From: Nocardia anocheti
Lineage (GTDB): Bacteria > Actinomycetota > Actinomycetes > Mycobacteriales > Mycobacteriaceae
Direction of reading: 5' to 3'
Assembly (NCBI RefSeq): GCF_029675105.1
Contig: NZ_JAQQFV010000007.1
Location: forward strand, 124,001-188,000
Length of the DNA: 64,000 nucleotides
Below the pieces are notes generated by a model. That model saw nothing but the letters and a program-made list of their open reading frames with translations, did not search any database and was not told where the DNA came from. Both the position numbers and the translations under genes were made by a program. Each line of letters opens with the position of its first letter. The stretch's first letter is position 1. Below, piece by piece: positions 38,706 through 46,658 of this stretch.

Positions 38706-39026
38706 GTGGCCCTTCCCCAGCTGACTGACGAGCAGCGCGCCGCTGCTCTGGAGAAGGCGGCTGCCGCTCGCCGCGCTCGGGCAGAGCTCAAGGAGCGCCT
38801 GAAGCGAGGCGGCACCAACCTGAAGCAGGTCCTCACCGATGCCGAGTCCGACGAGATTCTCGGCAAGATGAAGGTGTCGGCGCTGCTCGAGGCCCTGCCG
38901 AAGGTGGGCAAGGTCAAGGCCGCCGAGATCATGACCGAGCTGGAGATCGCCCCCACCCGGCGGCTCCGTGGCCTGGGCGACCGTCAGCGCAAGGCGCTGC
39001 TGGCTCGCTTCGACTTCGACTCCTGA
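38706..39026 (+). CDS. mihF: Integration host factor, actinobacterial type (mIHF)
   Basis: Nucleoid-associated DNA-binding protein of actinobacteria, essential in mycobacteria. The 106-residue product begins VALPQLTDEQRAAALEKA and contains the helix-two-turn-helix elements LPKVGKVKAAEIMTELEI and RRLRGLGDRQRKALL. GTG 38706 is selected for its CGGAGGA ribosome-binding site and exact family N-terminus; an in-frame ATG at 38682 would add eight residues. It is 5 nt upstream of gmk, the conserved neighbour. Confidence 0.96.
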   Translation: MALPQLTDEQRAAALEKAAAARRARAELKERLKRGGTNLKQVLTDAESDEILGKMKVSALLEALPKVGKVKAAEIMTELEIAPTRRLRGLGDRQRKALLARFDFDS

Positions 39027-39031
39027 TCCAG

Positions 39032-39616
39032 GTGGTCGAACACACGCGGAAGGGTCGACTGGTCGTACTGGTCGGCCCCTCGGCCGTGGGTAAGTCCACG
39101 GTCGTGCGGTGCGTGCGGGAACGCCTGCCCGAACTGGTCTTCAGTGTGTCCGCGACGACCCGGGCCCCCCGGCCCGGGGAAGTCGACGGCCGCGACTACC
39201 GCTTCGTGTCCCGAGCCGAGTTCGACGCCATGATCGAGGCGGACGAACTGCTCGAATGGGCAGACATCCACGGGGGGTTGCAGCGTTCGGGCACCCCCGC
39301 GGCCCCGGTGCGGGAAGCGCTGGCGGCCGGACATCACGTCCTGCTCGAGGTCGATCTCGAGGGCGCCCGGTCGGTGCGGCGGGCGATGCCCGAGGCGCTG
39401 CTGGTGTTCCTGGCCCCGCCGAGCTGGGACGAACTGGTCGCGCGGCTGCGCTCGCGCGGCACCGAGACTCCCGAGGTGATCGAGCGCAGGCTCGAGACCG
39501 CCCGGGTCGAATTGGCGGCCTGTGACGAGTTCGACACGGTGATCGTGAACGCCGAGGTGACGACGGCCTGCGAGCAGTTGGTATCGTTATTCGTTAGCAC
39601 AAATTCGAGTTCTTGA
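39032..39616 (+). CDS. gmk: Guanylate kinase
   Basis: Phosphorylates GMP to GDP. The 194-residue enzyme shows P-loop VLVGPSAVGKSTVV, GMP-binding FSVSATTRAPRPGEVDGRDY (Ser, Arg and Tyr contacts), DELLEWADIHG, the EVDLEGARSVRRAMPEA segment and lid arginines RLRSRGTETPEVIERRL. It sits between mihF and rpoZ as in mycobacteria. GTG 39032 is 5 nt after the mihF stop. Confidence 0.96.
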   Translation: MVEHTRKGRLVVLVGPSAVGKSTVVRCVRERLPELVFSVSATTRAPRPGEVDGRDYRFVSRAEFDAMIEADELLEWADIHGGLQRSGTPAAPVREALAAGHHVLLEVDLEGARSVRRAMPEALLVFLAPPSWDELVARLRSRGTETPEVIERRLETARVELAACDEFDTVIVNAEVTTACEQLVSLFVSTNSSS

Positions 39617-39644
39617 CCCACTAACCACCCAGGAGCCTCCCCTA

Positions 39645-39923
39645 GTGAGCACGGACATCACCGCAGCGCCCGCGTACGACACCCCGATCGGCCTCACCAA
39701 CCCGCCGATCGACGAACTGCTCGAGCGCACCTCGTCCAAGTACGCCCTGGTGATCTACGCGGCCAAGCGCGCGCGTCAGATCAACGACTACTACAACCAG
39801 CTCGGCGACGGCATCCTCGAGTACGTCGGCCCGCTGGTCGAGCCCGGCCTGCAGGAGAAGCCGCTGTCGGTCGCCATGCGCGAAATCCACTCCGACCTGC
39901 TCGAGCACACCGAGGGCGAGTGA
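39645..39923 (+). CDS. rpoZ: DNA-directed RNA polymerase omega subunit
   Basis: Small RNA polymerase subunit that aids beta-prime folding and assembly. The 92-residue sequence has the conserved IDELLERTSSKYALVIYAAK and RARQINDYYNQLGDG segments, and an acidic end. GTG 39645 follows AGGAGCC. Located 28 nt after gmk and 28 nt before coaBC. Confidence 0.95.
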   Translation: MSTDITAAPAYDTPIGLTNPPIDELLERTSSKYALVIYAAKRARQINDYYNQLGDGILEYVGPLVEPGLQEKPLSVAMREIHSDLLEHTEGE

Positions 39924-39951
39924 CAATCTCTTTTCCGGAGGCGTAGAGACC

Positions 39952-41169
39952 ATGCGGATCGTCGTCGGGGTCGGCGGGGGCATCGCCGCCTACAAGGCGT
40001 GTGCCCTCGTTCGCCGGTTCACCGAGACCGGCCATCAGGTGCGGGTCATCCCCACCGAGTCGGCCCTGCAGTTCGTCGGTAAGGCGACCTTCGAGGCACT
40101 GTCCGGCCAGCCGGTGCACACCGGCGTGTTCGCCGACGTGCCCGAGGTGCCGCATGTCCGGATCGGCCAGGAGGCCGACCTCGTCGTCATCGCCCCCGCC
40201 ACCGCGGATCTGATGGCCCGCGCCGCCCAGGGCCGCGCCGACGATCTGCTCACCGCCACCCTGCTGACGGCCCGATGTCCGGTGCTGTTCGCGCCCGCGA
40301 TGCACACCGAGATGTGGGAGCATCCGGCGACGGTGGCCAATGTCGCGACTCTTCGCGCGCACGGCGCCAATGTCATGGAACCCGCGTCGGGCCGCCTCAC
40401 CGGCACCGATACGGGTCCGGGACGGCTGCCCGAGCCGGAAGAGATCTTCGGACTGGCGTCGCTGCTGCTCGAACGCGCCGACGCGCTGCCCCGCGACCTG
40501 ACCGGCCGCCGGGTGGTGATCACCGCCGGGGGCACGAGGGAACCCCTCGACCCGGTGCGCTTCCTCGGCAACCGCAGCTCCGGTAAGCAGGGCTACGCGC
40601 TGGCCAGGGTGGCCGCCCAGCGCGGCGCCCAGGTGACGCTGATCGCGGGCAACACCATCGAGCTCGCGCCGCCCGCCGCGGTCGATCTGGTCCACATCAC
40701 CACCGCCGACCAGCTGAAGATCGCGGTCGACAAGCACGCGCTCGGCGCCGACGCGGTCATCATGGCCGCCGCCGTCGCCGATTTCCGGCCCACCCACGTC
40801 GCCGCCGCCAAGATCAAGAAGGGCGCCGACGAACCCGACGTGATCCCGCTGACCAAGAACGAGGACATCCTCGCCGGACTGGTCGACGCGCGCACCGAGG
40901 GCAAGCTGGCCGGGACCGCGATCGTCGGTTTCGCCGCCGAGACCGGCGACGACAACGGTGACGTGCTCACCCACGCGCGCGCCAAGCTCGCCCGCAAGGG
41001 GTGCGATCTGCTCGTGGTCAACGCGGTCGGCGAGGGCAAGGCGTTCGAGGTCGACACCAACGACGGCTGGCTGCTCGGCGCCGACGGCACCGAACAGGCC
41101 CTCGATCACGGATCGAAGGCGCTGCTGGCCAGCCGGGTGCTCGACGCGCTCGTGCCGCTGTTGCGCTGA
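39952..41169 (+). CDS. coaBC: Bifunctional phosphopantothenoylcysteine decarboxylase / phosphopantothenate--cysteine ligase
   Basis: Two coenzyme A pathway steps in one polypeptide. Residues 1-180 form the FMN-dependent CoaC domain (VGVGGGIAAYKACALVRRF, catalytic His in EVPHVRIGQ, PAMHTEMWEHPA). Residues about 185-405 form the CTP-dependent CoaB ligase (VITAGGTREPLDPVRFLGNR, SSGKQGYALA, AAAVADFRP, and the nucleotide motif KIKKGADEPDVIPLTKNEDI). 405 residues is the usual length. An AGGCG-type ribosome-binding site precedes the ATG. Confidence 0.95.
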   Translation: MRIVVGVGGGIAAYKACALVRRFTETGHQVRVIPTESALQFVGKATFEALSGQPVHTGVFADVPEVPHVRIGQEADLVVIAPATADLMARAAQGRADDLLTATLLTARCPVLFAPAMHTEMWEHPATVANVATLRAHGANVMEPASGRLTGTDTGPGRLPEPEEIFGLASLLLERADALPRDLTGRRVVITAGGTREPLDPVRFLGNRSSGKQGYALARVAAQRGAQVTLIAGNTIELAPPAAVDLVHITTADQLKIAVDKHALGADAVIMAAAVADFRPTHVAAAKIKKGADEPDVIPLTKNEDILAGLVDARTEGKLAGTAIVGFAAETGDDNGDVLTHARAKLARKGCDLLVVNAVGEGKAFEVDTNDGWLLGADGTEQALDHGSKALLASRVLDALVPLLR

Positions 41170-41342
41170 CCGGGCGTATTCACCGATTTCCTACGAAAAC
41201 CGTTGCGCGCCAACGAAGGTCGCGCAGTGTACCGCCGAGGTGGTCGATCGCGGCGTGGCTTGGTACTAACTGGCCACCGCGGCGGTGGTTTGCCATAGTC
41301 TTGAAGAGAACGAAGTAACCCGTTGAGGGAGAGGGAATAACT

Positions 41343-42554
41343 GTGCGTACGACAGGCAGTCGGCTATTCACCAGTGAGTCCGTGACCGAGGGCCATCCGG
41401 ACAAGATCTGTGACGCGATCAGCGATTCCATCCTCGATGCGTTGCTCACCGAGGATCCGGGCAGCCGCGTCGCGGTGGAAACCCTGGTCACGACCGGTCA
41501 GGTCCACGTCGCGGGCGAGGTCACCACCTCCGCCTACGCCGACATCCCGCGGATCGTCCGCGAGAAGGTCCTCGAGATCGGATACGACTCCTCCGCAAAG
41601 GGTTTCGACGGTAACTCCTGCGGTGTCAACATCGCGATCGGCGCCCAGTCGCCCGATATCGCCCAGGGCGTCGACACCTCGCACGAGGCGCGCGTCGGCG
41701 GTTCCGACGACGCCATCGAGCGTCAGGGCGCCGGTGACCAGGGCCTGATGTTCGGCTACGCCACCACCGACACCCCCGAGCTGATGCCGCTGCCGATCGC
41801 CCTGGCGCACCGGCTCTCGCGCAAGCTCACCGAGGTCCGCAAGTCCGGCGTGCTGCCCTACCTGCGGCCCGACGGCAAGACCCAGGTCACCATCGAATAC
41901 GACGGTGACCGCCCGGTCCGCCTGGACACGGTCGTCATCTCCACCCAGCACGCGGCCGATATCGACCTGGACAACCTGCTGGCCCCCGACATCCGCGAGA
42001 AGGTCGTCGACGCCGTCCTCGGCGATCTGGAGCTGCCCAGCCTGGACACCTCCGACATCCGCCTGCTGGTGAACCCCACCGGCAAGTTCGTGCTCGGTGG
42101 CCCGATGGGTGACGCGGGTCTGACCGGCCGCAAGATCATCGTCGACACCTACGGCGGCATGGCCCGCCACGGTGGCGGCGCGTTCTCCGGCAAGGACCCG
42201 TCGAAGGTGGACCGCTCGGCCGCCTACGCCATGCGCTGGGTCGCCAAGAACGTCGTGGCCGCCGGGCTGGCGGAGCGCGTCGAGGTGCAGGTCGCCTACG
42301 CCATCGGCAAGGCGGCCCCGGTCGGCCTGTTCGTCGAGACCTTCGGCACCGAGAAGGTCGACCCGGCCCGCATCTCCACCGCGATCTCCGAGGTCTTCGA
42401 CCTGCGTCCGGGCGCGATCATCCGCGACCTGGACCTGCTGCGCCCGATCTACGCGCCGACCGCGGCCTACGGTCACTTCGGTCGCACCGATGTGGACCTG
42501 CCCTGGGAGCACACGGACCGCGCCGACAAGCTGCGCGCGGCCGTCGGCCTGTAG
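41343..42554 (+). CDS. metK: S-adenosylmethionine synthetase
   Basis: Forms SAM from methionine and ATP. The 403-residue enzyme has LFTSESVTEGHPDKICD, GAGDQGLMFGYA, the flexible-loop region, and GGGAFSGKDPSKVDRSAAY (P-loop-like). GTG 41343 follows a GAGGGAGAGG ribosome-binding site. The 173-nt upstream gap contains a TAGTCT hexamer (41296-41301) but no recognisable SAM riboswitch. priA begins 14 nt later. Confidence 0.97.
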   Translation: MRTTGSRLFTSESVTEGHPDKICDAISDSILDALLTEDPGSRVAVETLVTTGQVHVAGEVTTSAYADIPRIVREKVLEIGYDSSAKGFDGNSCGVNIAIGAQSPDIAQGVDTSHEARVGGSDDAIERQGAGDQGLMFGYATTDTPELMPLPIALAHRLSRKLTEVRKSGVLPYLRPDGKTQVTIEYDGDRPVRLDTVVISTQHAADIDLDNLLAPDIREKVVDAVLGDLELPSLDTSDIRLLVNPTGKFVLGGPMGDAGLTGRKIIVDTYGGMARHGGGAFSGKDPSKVDRSAAYAMRWVAKNVVAAGLAERVEVQVAYAIGKAAPVGLFVETFGTEKVDPARISTAISEVFDLRPGAIIRDLDLLRPIYAPTAAYGHFGRTDVDLPWEHTDRADKLRAAVGL

Positions 42555-42568
42555 TACCCACCGCCCGC

Positions 42569-44938
42569 GTGGCAGCGGACGAGCCGACGACAGCAGCGGG
42601 ACACCCGATCGCTCGGGTGCTCCCGCTGCTGTCGCCCGCGCACCTGGATCGCGATTTCGACTATCTGGTGCCACCCGACCTCGACGAGATCGCCCAGCCG
42701 GGCGTGCGGGTGCGCGTGCGTTTCGCGGGCCGCCTGGTCGACGGCTATCTGCTGGCCCGGCTCCCACGCACCGACCACACCGGCAAGATGATGCCCCTCG
42801 AGCGCATCGTCTCCGCCGAGCGCGTCCTCACCCCGGAAGTCCTGCGCCTGGCCACCACGGTCGCCGCCCGCTACGCGGGCACCCGCGCCGACGTCCTCCG
42901 TCTGGCCATCCCGCCCCGGCACGCGAGTACCGAGAACGGTGGGGCGAAGAAGAAGGCGGCCCCGAAGAAGGCCACCGAGCATCACGTGACGCCACCGTCC
43001 GGGGCTGAATCCCTCAGCGACACCGCGCGATCCGAGGCCGATTCCGGCGTTGAGCGCGAATCGTCGGGCGAGGTCCGCGGGAACCCCGCCGCGACGTCGC
43101 CGACCGGTCCGATTCCGGACAGCAATTCCGTCGCGGCGCCAGCGACGTCGACGGCTGGTCGGCCCGCCGACCCGATCACGGGCAGCGATTCCAGCGAGGT
43201 CTACGCGACGTCGACGACCGGTCAGCCCACCGATCCGATTTCGGACAGCGACTCCGGCGAGGCTCAGTCATCGCCGATGCCCTCATCGTCGGCGGCCACG
43301 GATCGCGCTGTGCCCGAGCATGTTTCCTCGGATGCGCCGAGCATCGACACCACCGCCTGGTCGCGCTACCTCCACGGCGGCGCTTTCGTCGCCGCGCTGG
43401 CCGAGGGGCGGGGTCCGCGCGCGGCGTGGCAGGCGCTGCCGGGGGAGGACTGGGCGGCGCGGCTGGCCGAGCTGGCGGCGACCGTGGTGGCGGCCGGGCG
43501 CAGCGCGGTGCTGATGGTGCCGGATCAGCGGGACCTGGACCGGCTGCTGGCGGAATGCGTTCGGCTGGTGGGGGATTCGGCGGTCGGGCTGTCGGCGGGG
43601 CTGGGACCGGCGGCCCGGTACCGGCGCTGGCTGGCGGTGCTGCGGGGGCAGGCGCGCATCGTCGTCGGAACGCGCGCGGCGGTGTTCGCCCCGGCGCGGG
43701 ACCTCGGCCTGATCGCGCTGTGGGACGACGGCGACGACACCTATGCCGAACCGCGCTCGCCGTATCCGCACGCGCGCGAAGTCGCCATGCTGCGTGCCCA
43801 CGAGACCGGCGCCGCCTTCGTCGCGGCCGGATTCGCCCGCACCGCCGAGATCCAGGCCGTGGTCGAATCCGGCTGGGCCCACGATCTGCTCGCCGAACGA
43901 CAGGTCCTGCGGGATGTGATGCCCCGGATCAGTGCCCCGGGCGACACCGACTTCGCCCTGGAACGCGACGCCCTGGCCCGCGCCGTGCGCATGCCCGGTG
44001 TCGCGTTCGCGGCCGCCCGCTCCGCGCTCAAGGAGAACGCCGCGGTGCTGGTCCAGGTGCCGCGACGCGGGTACGTGCCGTCGCTGGCCTGCGCCAAGTG
44101 CCGTACCCCCGCCCGCTGCCGCCACTGCAACGGGCCGCTGGCGCTGCCGCAGTCGGGCAACGGGGAGGCCGCCAGCCCGCAGTGCCGGTGGTGCGGGATC
44201 ACCGAGGCCGCTTACCGCTGCCAAGCGTGCGGGGCCAGGGCGCTGCGGGCGATGGTGATCGGGGCGGCCCGCACCGCCGAGGAACTCGGTCGCGCCTTCC
44301 CCGGCGTCCCCATCCGCGGCTCCGGCGGTGGGGAGGTGCTCGACACCGTCGAGCCGGGCGCCCAGGTGGTCGTGGCCACGGTCGGCGCCGAACCGTTGGT
44401 GCCGGGCGGCTACGGTGTCGCGTTGCTGCTCGACGGCTGGGCCCTGCTCGGTCGCGCCGATCTGCGCGCCACCGAGGACACCCTGCGTCGCTGGATGGGC
44501 GCCGCCGCCCTGGTCCGCCCGCGCGGCCAGGTCATCGTGATGGCCGACCCCGGCCTGCCCACCGTGCAGGCCCTGGTGCGCTGGGACCCGGTCCATCACG
44601 CCGCCGCCGAGCTCGAGGCCCGCGCCGAGGTCGGCTTCCCGCCTGCCGTCCGGCTGGCCGCCGTCGACGGCACCACCGCCTCGATCGCCGAATTGCTCGA
44701 TGCCGCAGCGCTTCCCGACGGCACCGAGGTCCTGGGCCCGGTGCCCTTGCCGCCCACGGCGCGCAAGCCGTTCTCCGGCGGCGACAGCCCCGCCGAGGTC
44801 GAACGCATGCTGCTGCGCGTCGGCCGCACCGCGGGCGCCCCCTTGGCCCGCGCCCTCACCGCCGCCCAGGCCGTGCGCAGCTCACACCGCTCCGACGCGC
44901 CCCTGCGGGTGCAGATCGACCCGGTCGACATCGGCTGA
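42569..44938 (+). CDS. priA: PriA-like primosomal protein N' (actinobacterial, degenerate motor)
   Basis: Replication-restart protein homologue of 789 residues. The N-terminal DNA-binding domain reads RVLPLLSPAHLDRDFDYLVP and RVRVRFAGRLVDGYLL. The eight zinc-site cysteines are intact (CAKCRTPARCRHC ... CRWC ... CQACGARALR). The helicase core lacks a Walker A lysine (ALPGEDWAARLAE where GxTGSGKTE is expected), and the DEAH box is replaced by LWDDGDDTY, so ATP-driven unwinding is unlikely; this is a known trait of actinobacterial PriA. Residues about 130-260 are an inserted Ser/Thr/Asp/Pro-rich linker with three tandem repeats. Confidence 0.9.
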   Translation: MAADEPTTAAGHPIARVLPLLSPAHLDRDFDYLVPPDLDEIAQPGVRVRVRFAGRLVDGYLLARLPRTDHTGKMMPLERIVSAERVLTPEVLRLATTVAARYAGTRADVLRLAIPPRHASTENGGAKKKAAPKKATEHHVTPPSGAESLSDTARSEADSGVERESSGEVRGNPAATSPTGPIPDSNSVAAPATSTAGRPADPITGSDSSEVYATSTTGQPTDPISDSDSGEAQSSPMPSSSAATDRAVPEHVSSDAPSIDTTAWSRYLHGGAFVAALAEGRGPRAAWQALPGEDWAARLAELAATVVAAGRSAVLMVPDQRDLDRLLAECVRLVGDSAVGLSAGLGPAARYRRWLAVLRGQARIVVGTRAAVFAPARDLGLIALWDDGDDTYAEPRSPYPHAREVAMLRAHETGAAFVAAGFARTAEIQAVVESGWAHDLLAERQVLRDVMPRISAPGDTDFALERDALARAVRMPGVAFAAARSALKENAAVLVQVPRRGYVPSLACAKCRTPARCRHCNGPLALPQSGNGEAASPQCRWCGITEAAYRCQACGARALRAMVIGAARTAEELGRAFPGVPIRGSGGGEVLDTVEPGAQVVVATVGAEPLVPGGYGVALLLDGWALLGRADLRATEDTLRRWMGAAALVRPRGQVIVMADPGLPTVQALVRWDPVHHAAAELEARAEVGFPPAVRLAAVDGTTASIAELLDAAALPDGTEVLGPVPLPPTARKPFSGGDSPAEVERMLLRVGRTAGAPLARALTAAQAVRSSHRSDAPLRVQIDPVDIG
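43091..43267 (+). repeat. Three imperfect tandem repeats (51/63/63 bp) inside priA
   Basis: Units at 43091-43141, 43142-43204 and 43205-43267 each start GCGACGTCG and encode an ATSxxGxPxDPI-type segment followed by an acidic Ser/Asp stretch in the PriA linker. The last two units are the most alike. Such in-frame repeats usually vary in copy number between strains. Confidence 0.75.
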
Positions 44939-44970
44939 GCGTCCCCGCCCCGCCGTCCACCGCCTGGAAC

Positions 44971-44984
44971 TGAAACGTGTTCTA
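44971..44984. promoter_or_regulatory. KstR-like operator overlapping the thioesterase promoter
   Basis: TGAAACGTGTTCTA fits the KstR motif TNNAACNNGTTNNA at every fixed position. It overlaps a TACGAT -10-like box (44983-44988) immediately upstream of the thioesterase gene. KstR represses sterol-catabolism genes in Nocardia, Rhodococcus and Mycobacterium; function here is inferred. Confidence 0.5.
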
Positions 44985-45014
44985 CGATGGCCCGGAGTGG
45001 ACGGAGAGATCGCG

Positions 45015-45824
45015 ATGGAGTTCTTCACCTGGCGTGACGGCGCCTACGTGCCCAGCGAGCTGGCCATCAGCCGCTGGTCACCGAATCAACTCAACGGCGT
45101 CGCGGTGAGCGGTCTGCTCGCGCGCGAAGCCGAGACGCGAAGTCCCGGGGCGGGTTTCGTCCCGGCCCGGTTCACCGTCGACCTGTTCCGTCCGGTCCGC
45201 AACGAACCCATCACCCTCGACAGCGCCGTGGTGCGGGCGGGCAACCGGATCACCGTCGCCGATTCCTGGCTCCAGCAGAACGGCGAGACGATGGCCAGGG
45301 CGACCGTGGTCTTCCTGGCTGCCACCGAGGCGCCACCCGGCGAGGTCTGGCAACCGGCCGCCCAGGTACCGGTGCCCGCGCGGCGCCTGGACTCGCCCGA
45401 GGGCGAACCGCCGCTGCTGAAGTGCGGCGAGGACGACTGGATCACCGAGTTCACCTTCGCCCCGAACGCCGACCGCAAGGTGACCTGGCACAACCTGCCC
45501 GCCCTGGTAGCGGGTGAACCGTTCACCCCGTTCCAGCGGGCCGCCGCCACCGGTGACGTCACCAACCTCGTCTGCCACTGGGGAACGCGCGGCGTCGGTT
45601 ACATCAACGCCGATATGACCCTCACCCTCGCCCGCCTGCCCATCGGCCAGGAACTCGGCCTGCAAGCCCTCGATCATGTGGCCGCCGACGGCGTCGCGGT
45701 CAGCACCGCCACCCTCTACGACCGCACCGGCCGCCTCGGCACCTGCGTCATCACCGCCGTCGCCAACGCGGGCCGTCAGATCCGCGTCACCGCACCGAAC
45801 CGGGTGGCGGCGACCGCCGACTAG
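45015..45824 (+). CDS. Thioesterase-family protein (acyl-CoA thioesterase-like, double hot-dog)
   Basis: A 269-residue protein with two hot-dog halves typical of TesB-like acyl-CoA thioesterases: N-half RWSPNQLNGVAVSGLLARE, RFTVDLFRPVRNEPITLDS and GETMARATVVFLAA; C-half WITEFTFAPN, INADMTLTLARLPIGQELGL, GVAVSTATLYDRTGRLG. Likely hydrolyses or channels an acyl- or steroid-CoA. ATG 45015 has GGAG upstream; GTG 44997, 8 nt after the TACGAT box, is a plausible leaderless alternative adding six residues. A KstR-like box overlaps the promoter. Confidence 0.82.
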   Translation: MEFFTWRDGAYVPSELAISRWSPNQLNGVAVSGLLAREAETRSPGAGFVPARFTVDLFRPVRNEPITLDSAVVRAGNRITVADSWLQQNGETMARATVVFLAATEAPPGEVWQPAAQVPVPARRLDSPEGEPPLLKCGEDDWITEFTFAPNADRKVTWHNLPALVAGEPFTPFQRAAATGDVTNLVCHWGTRGVGYINADMTLTLARLPIGQELGLQALDHVAADGVAVSTATLYDRTGRLGTCVITAVANAGRQIRVTAPNRVAATAD

Positions 45825-45848
45825 ATATCTGTCCGACAGAACTCGCCC

Positions 45849-45877
45849 TTGCTATAGATGCATTGCCGATATATCGT
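45849..45877 (+). promoter_or_regulatory. padR promoter with palindrome at the -10
   Basis: TTGCTA (45849-45854), 17-bp spacer, TATCGT (45872-45877). The perfect 10-bp palindrome CGATATATCG (45867-45876) covers the -10 element, in a locally AT-rich stretch, as expected for an autoregulatory PadR operator. Confidence 0.6.
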
Positions 45878-45918
45878 TGATAGTGTCAAGAACAACGGCA
45901 ATGCCTGAGGAGGCAGTT

Positions 45919-46596
45919 ATGCGTCACCAAGAACAGCGAGAATTCGGACACTTCGGTCGCGGTCGTGGACCCGGCCACCCGGAATTCGGTCCCGACCGGC
46001 GGGAGTTCCGCCGCGGTGGACGGCACGGCCACGGACCCGAGTTCGGGCCGGGCTTCGGTCCCGGGTTCGGCCCGGGTTTCGGGCCGGGCTTCGGTCGCGG
46101 CCGGGGTCGCGGCGGACGGGGCAGGCGCGGTGACGTGCGCGCCGCCGTCCTGCTCCTGCTCGAAGACCGGCCCATGCACGGCTACGAGCTCATCCAGCAG
46201 ATCCGCGAGCGCAGCGACGACATCTGGCGTCCCAGCCCCGGCTCGATCTACCCCGCGTTGGCCCAGCTCGAGGACGAGGGCCTGGTGCTCATCGAGAAGG
46301 TGGCCGGTCGCAAGACCGCCCAGCTCACCGAGGAGGGCAAGTCCTATGTCGAGGCGCAGCGCGCCGAACTCGGCGATCCGTGGGCCGAGGTCAAACAGGA
46401 TGTCGGCGCCCAGGCGCTGGACCTGCGCGGCCTGGTCGGACAGGTGATGGGCGCGGTCGGGCAGGTCGCCCAGGTCGGCACGGCCGAGCAGGCGGCCAAG
46501 GCTGCCGAGGTGCTCACCGAGACCCGTCGGGCCCTCTACCGCATCCTCGCCGAGGACGATGTGACCCCCGGCGACGCCGCAACCCCCGAGAAGTGA
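45919..46596 (+). CDS. PadR-family regulator with Gly/His/Arg-rich N-terminal extension
   Basis: A 225-residue transcription factor. Residues about 70-150 form the PadR winged helix (VRAAVLLLLEDRPMHGYELI, SPGSIYPALAQLEDEGLV, RKTAQLTEEGKSYV); a helical dimerisation C-domain follows. The N-terminal 68 residues are low complexity, with clustered His/Arg/Gly and four to five tandem FGPG units encoded by a 12-bp repeat (46042-46089). ATG 45919 is chosen for its GAGGAGG ribosome-binding site; ATG 45901 is in frame but lacks one. The extension could bind metal or nucleic acid; this is inference. Confidence 0.88.
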   Translation: MRHQEQREFGHFGRGRGPGHPEFGPDRREFRRGGRHGHGPEFGPGFGPGFGPGFGPGFGRGRGRGGRGRRGDVRAAVLLLLEDRPMHGYELIQQIRERSDDIWRPSPGSIYPALAQLEDEGLVLIEKVAGRKTAQLTEEGKSYVEAQRAELGDPWAEVKQDVGAQALDLRGLVGQVMGAVGQVAQVGTAEQAAKAAEVLTETRRALYRILAEDDVTPGDAATPEK

Positions 46597-46658
46597 GGGC
46601 GCGGTGAACCCCCTGGTCGAGGTGCGCTTTCGGTCCCGAAGGAGTAAATCTTTGGGAT

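Noticed and set aside
38682..39026. Longer mIHF from ATG 38682
   Set aside because: The GTG at 38706 has a much better ribosome-binding site and gives the exact family N-terminus.
41170..41342. SAM riboswitch upstream of metK
   Set aside because: No recognisable SAM-I, SAM-II or SAM-IV core; only a TAGTCT hexamer and a purine-rich ribosome-binding site.
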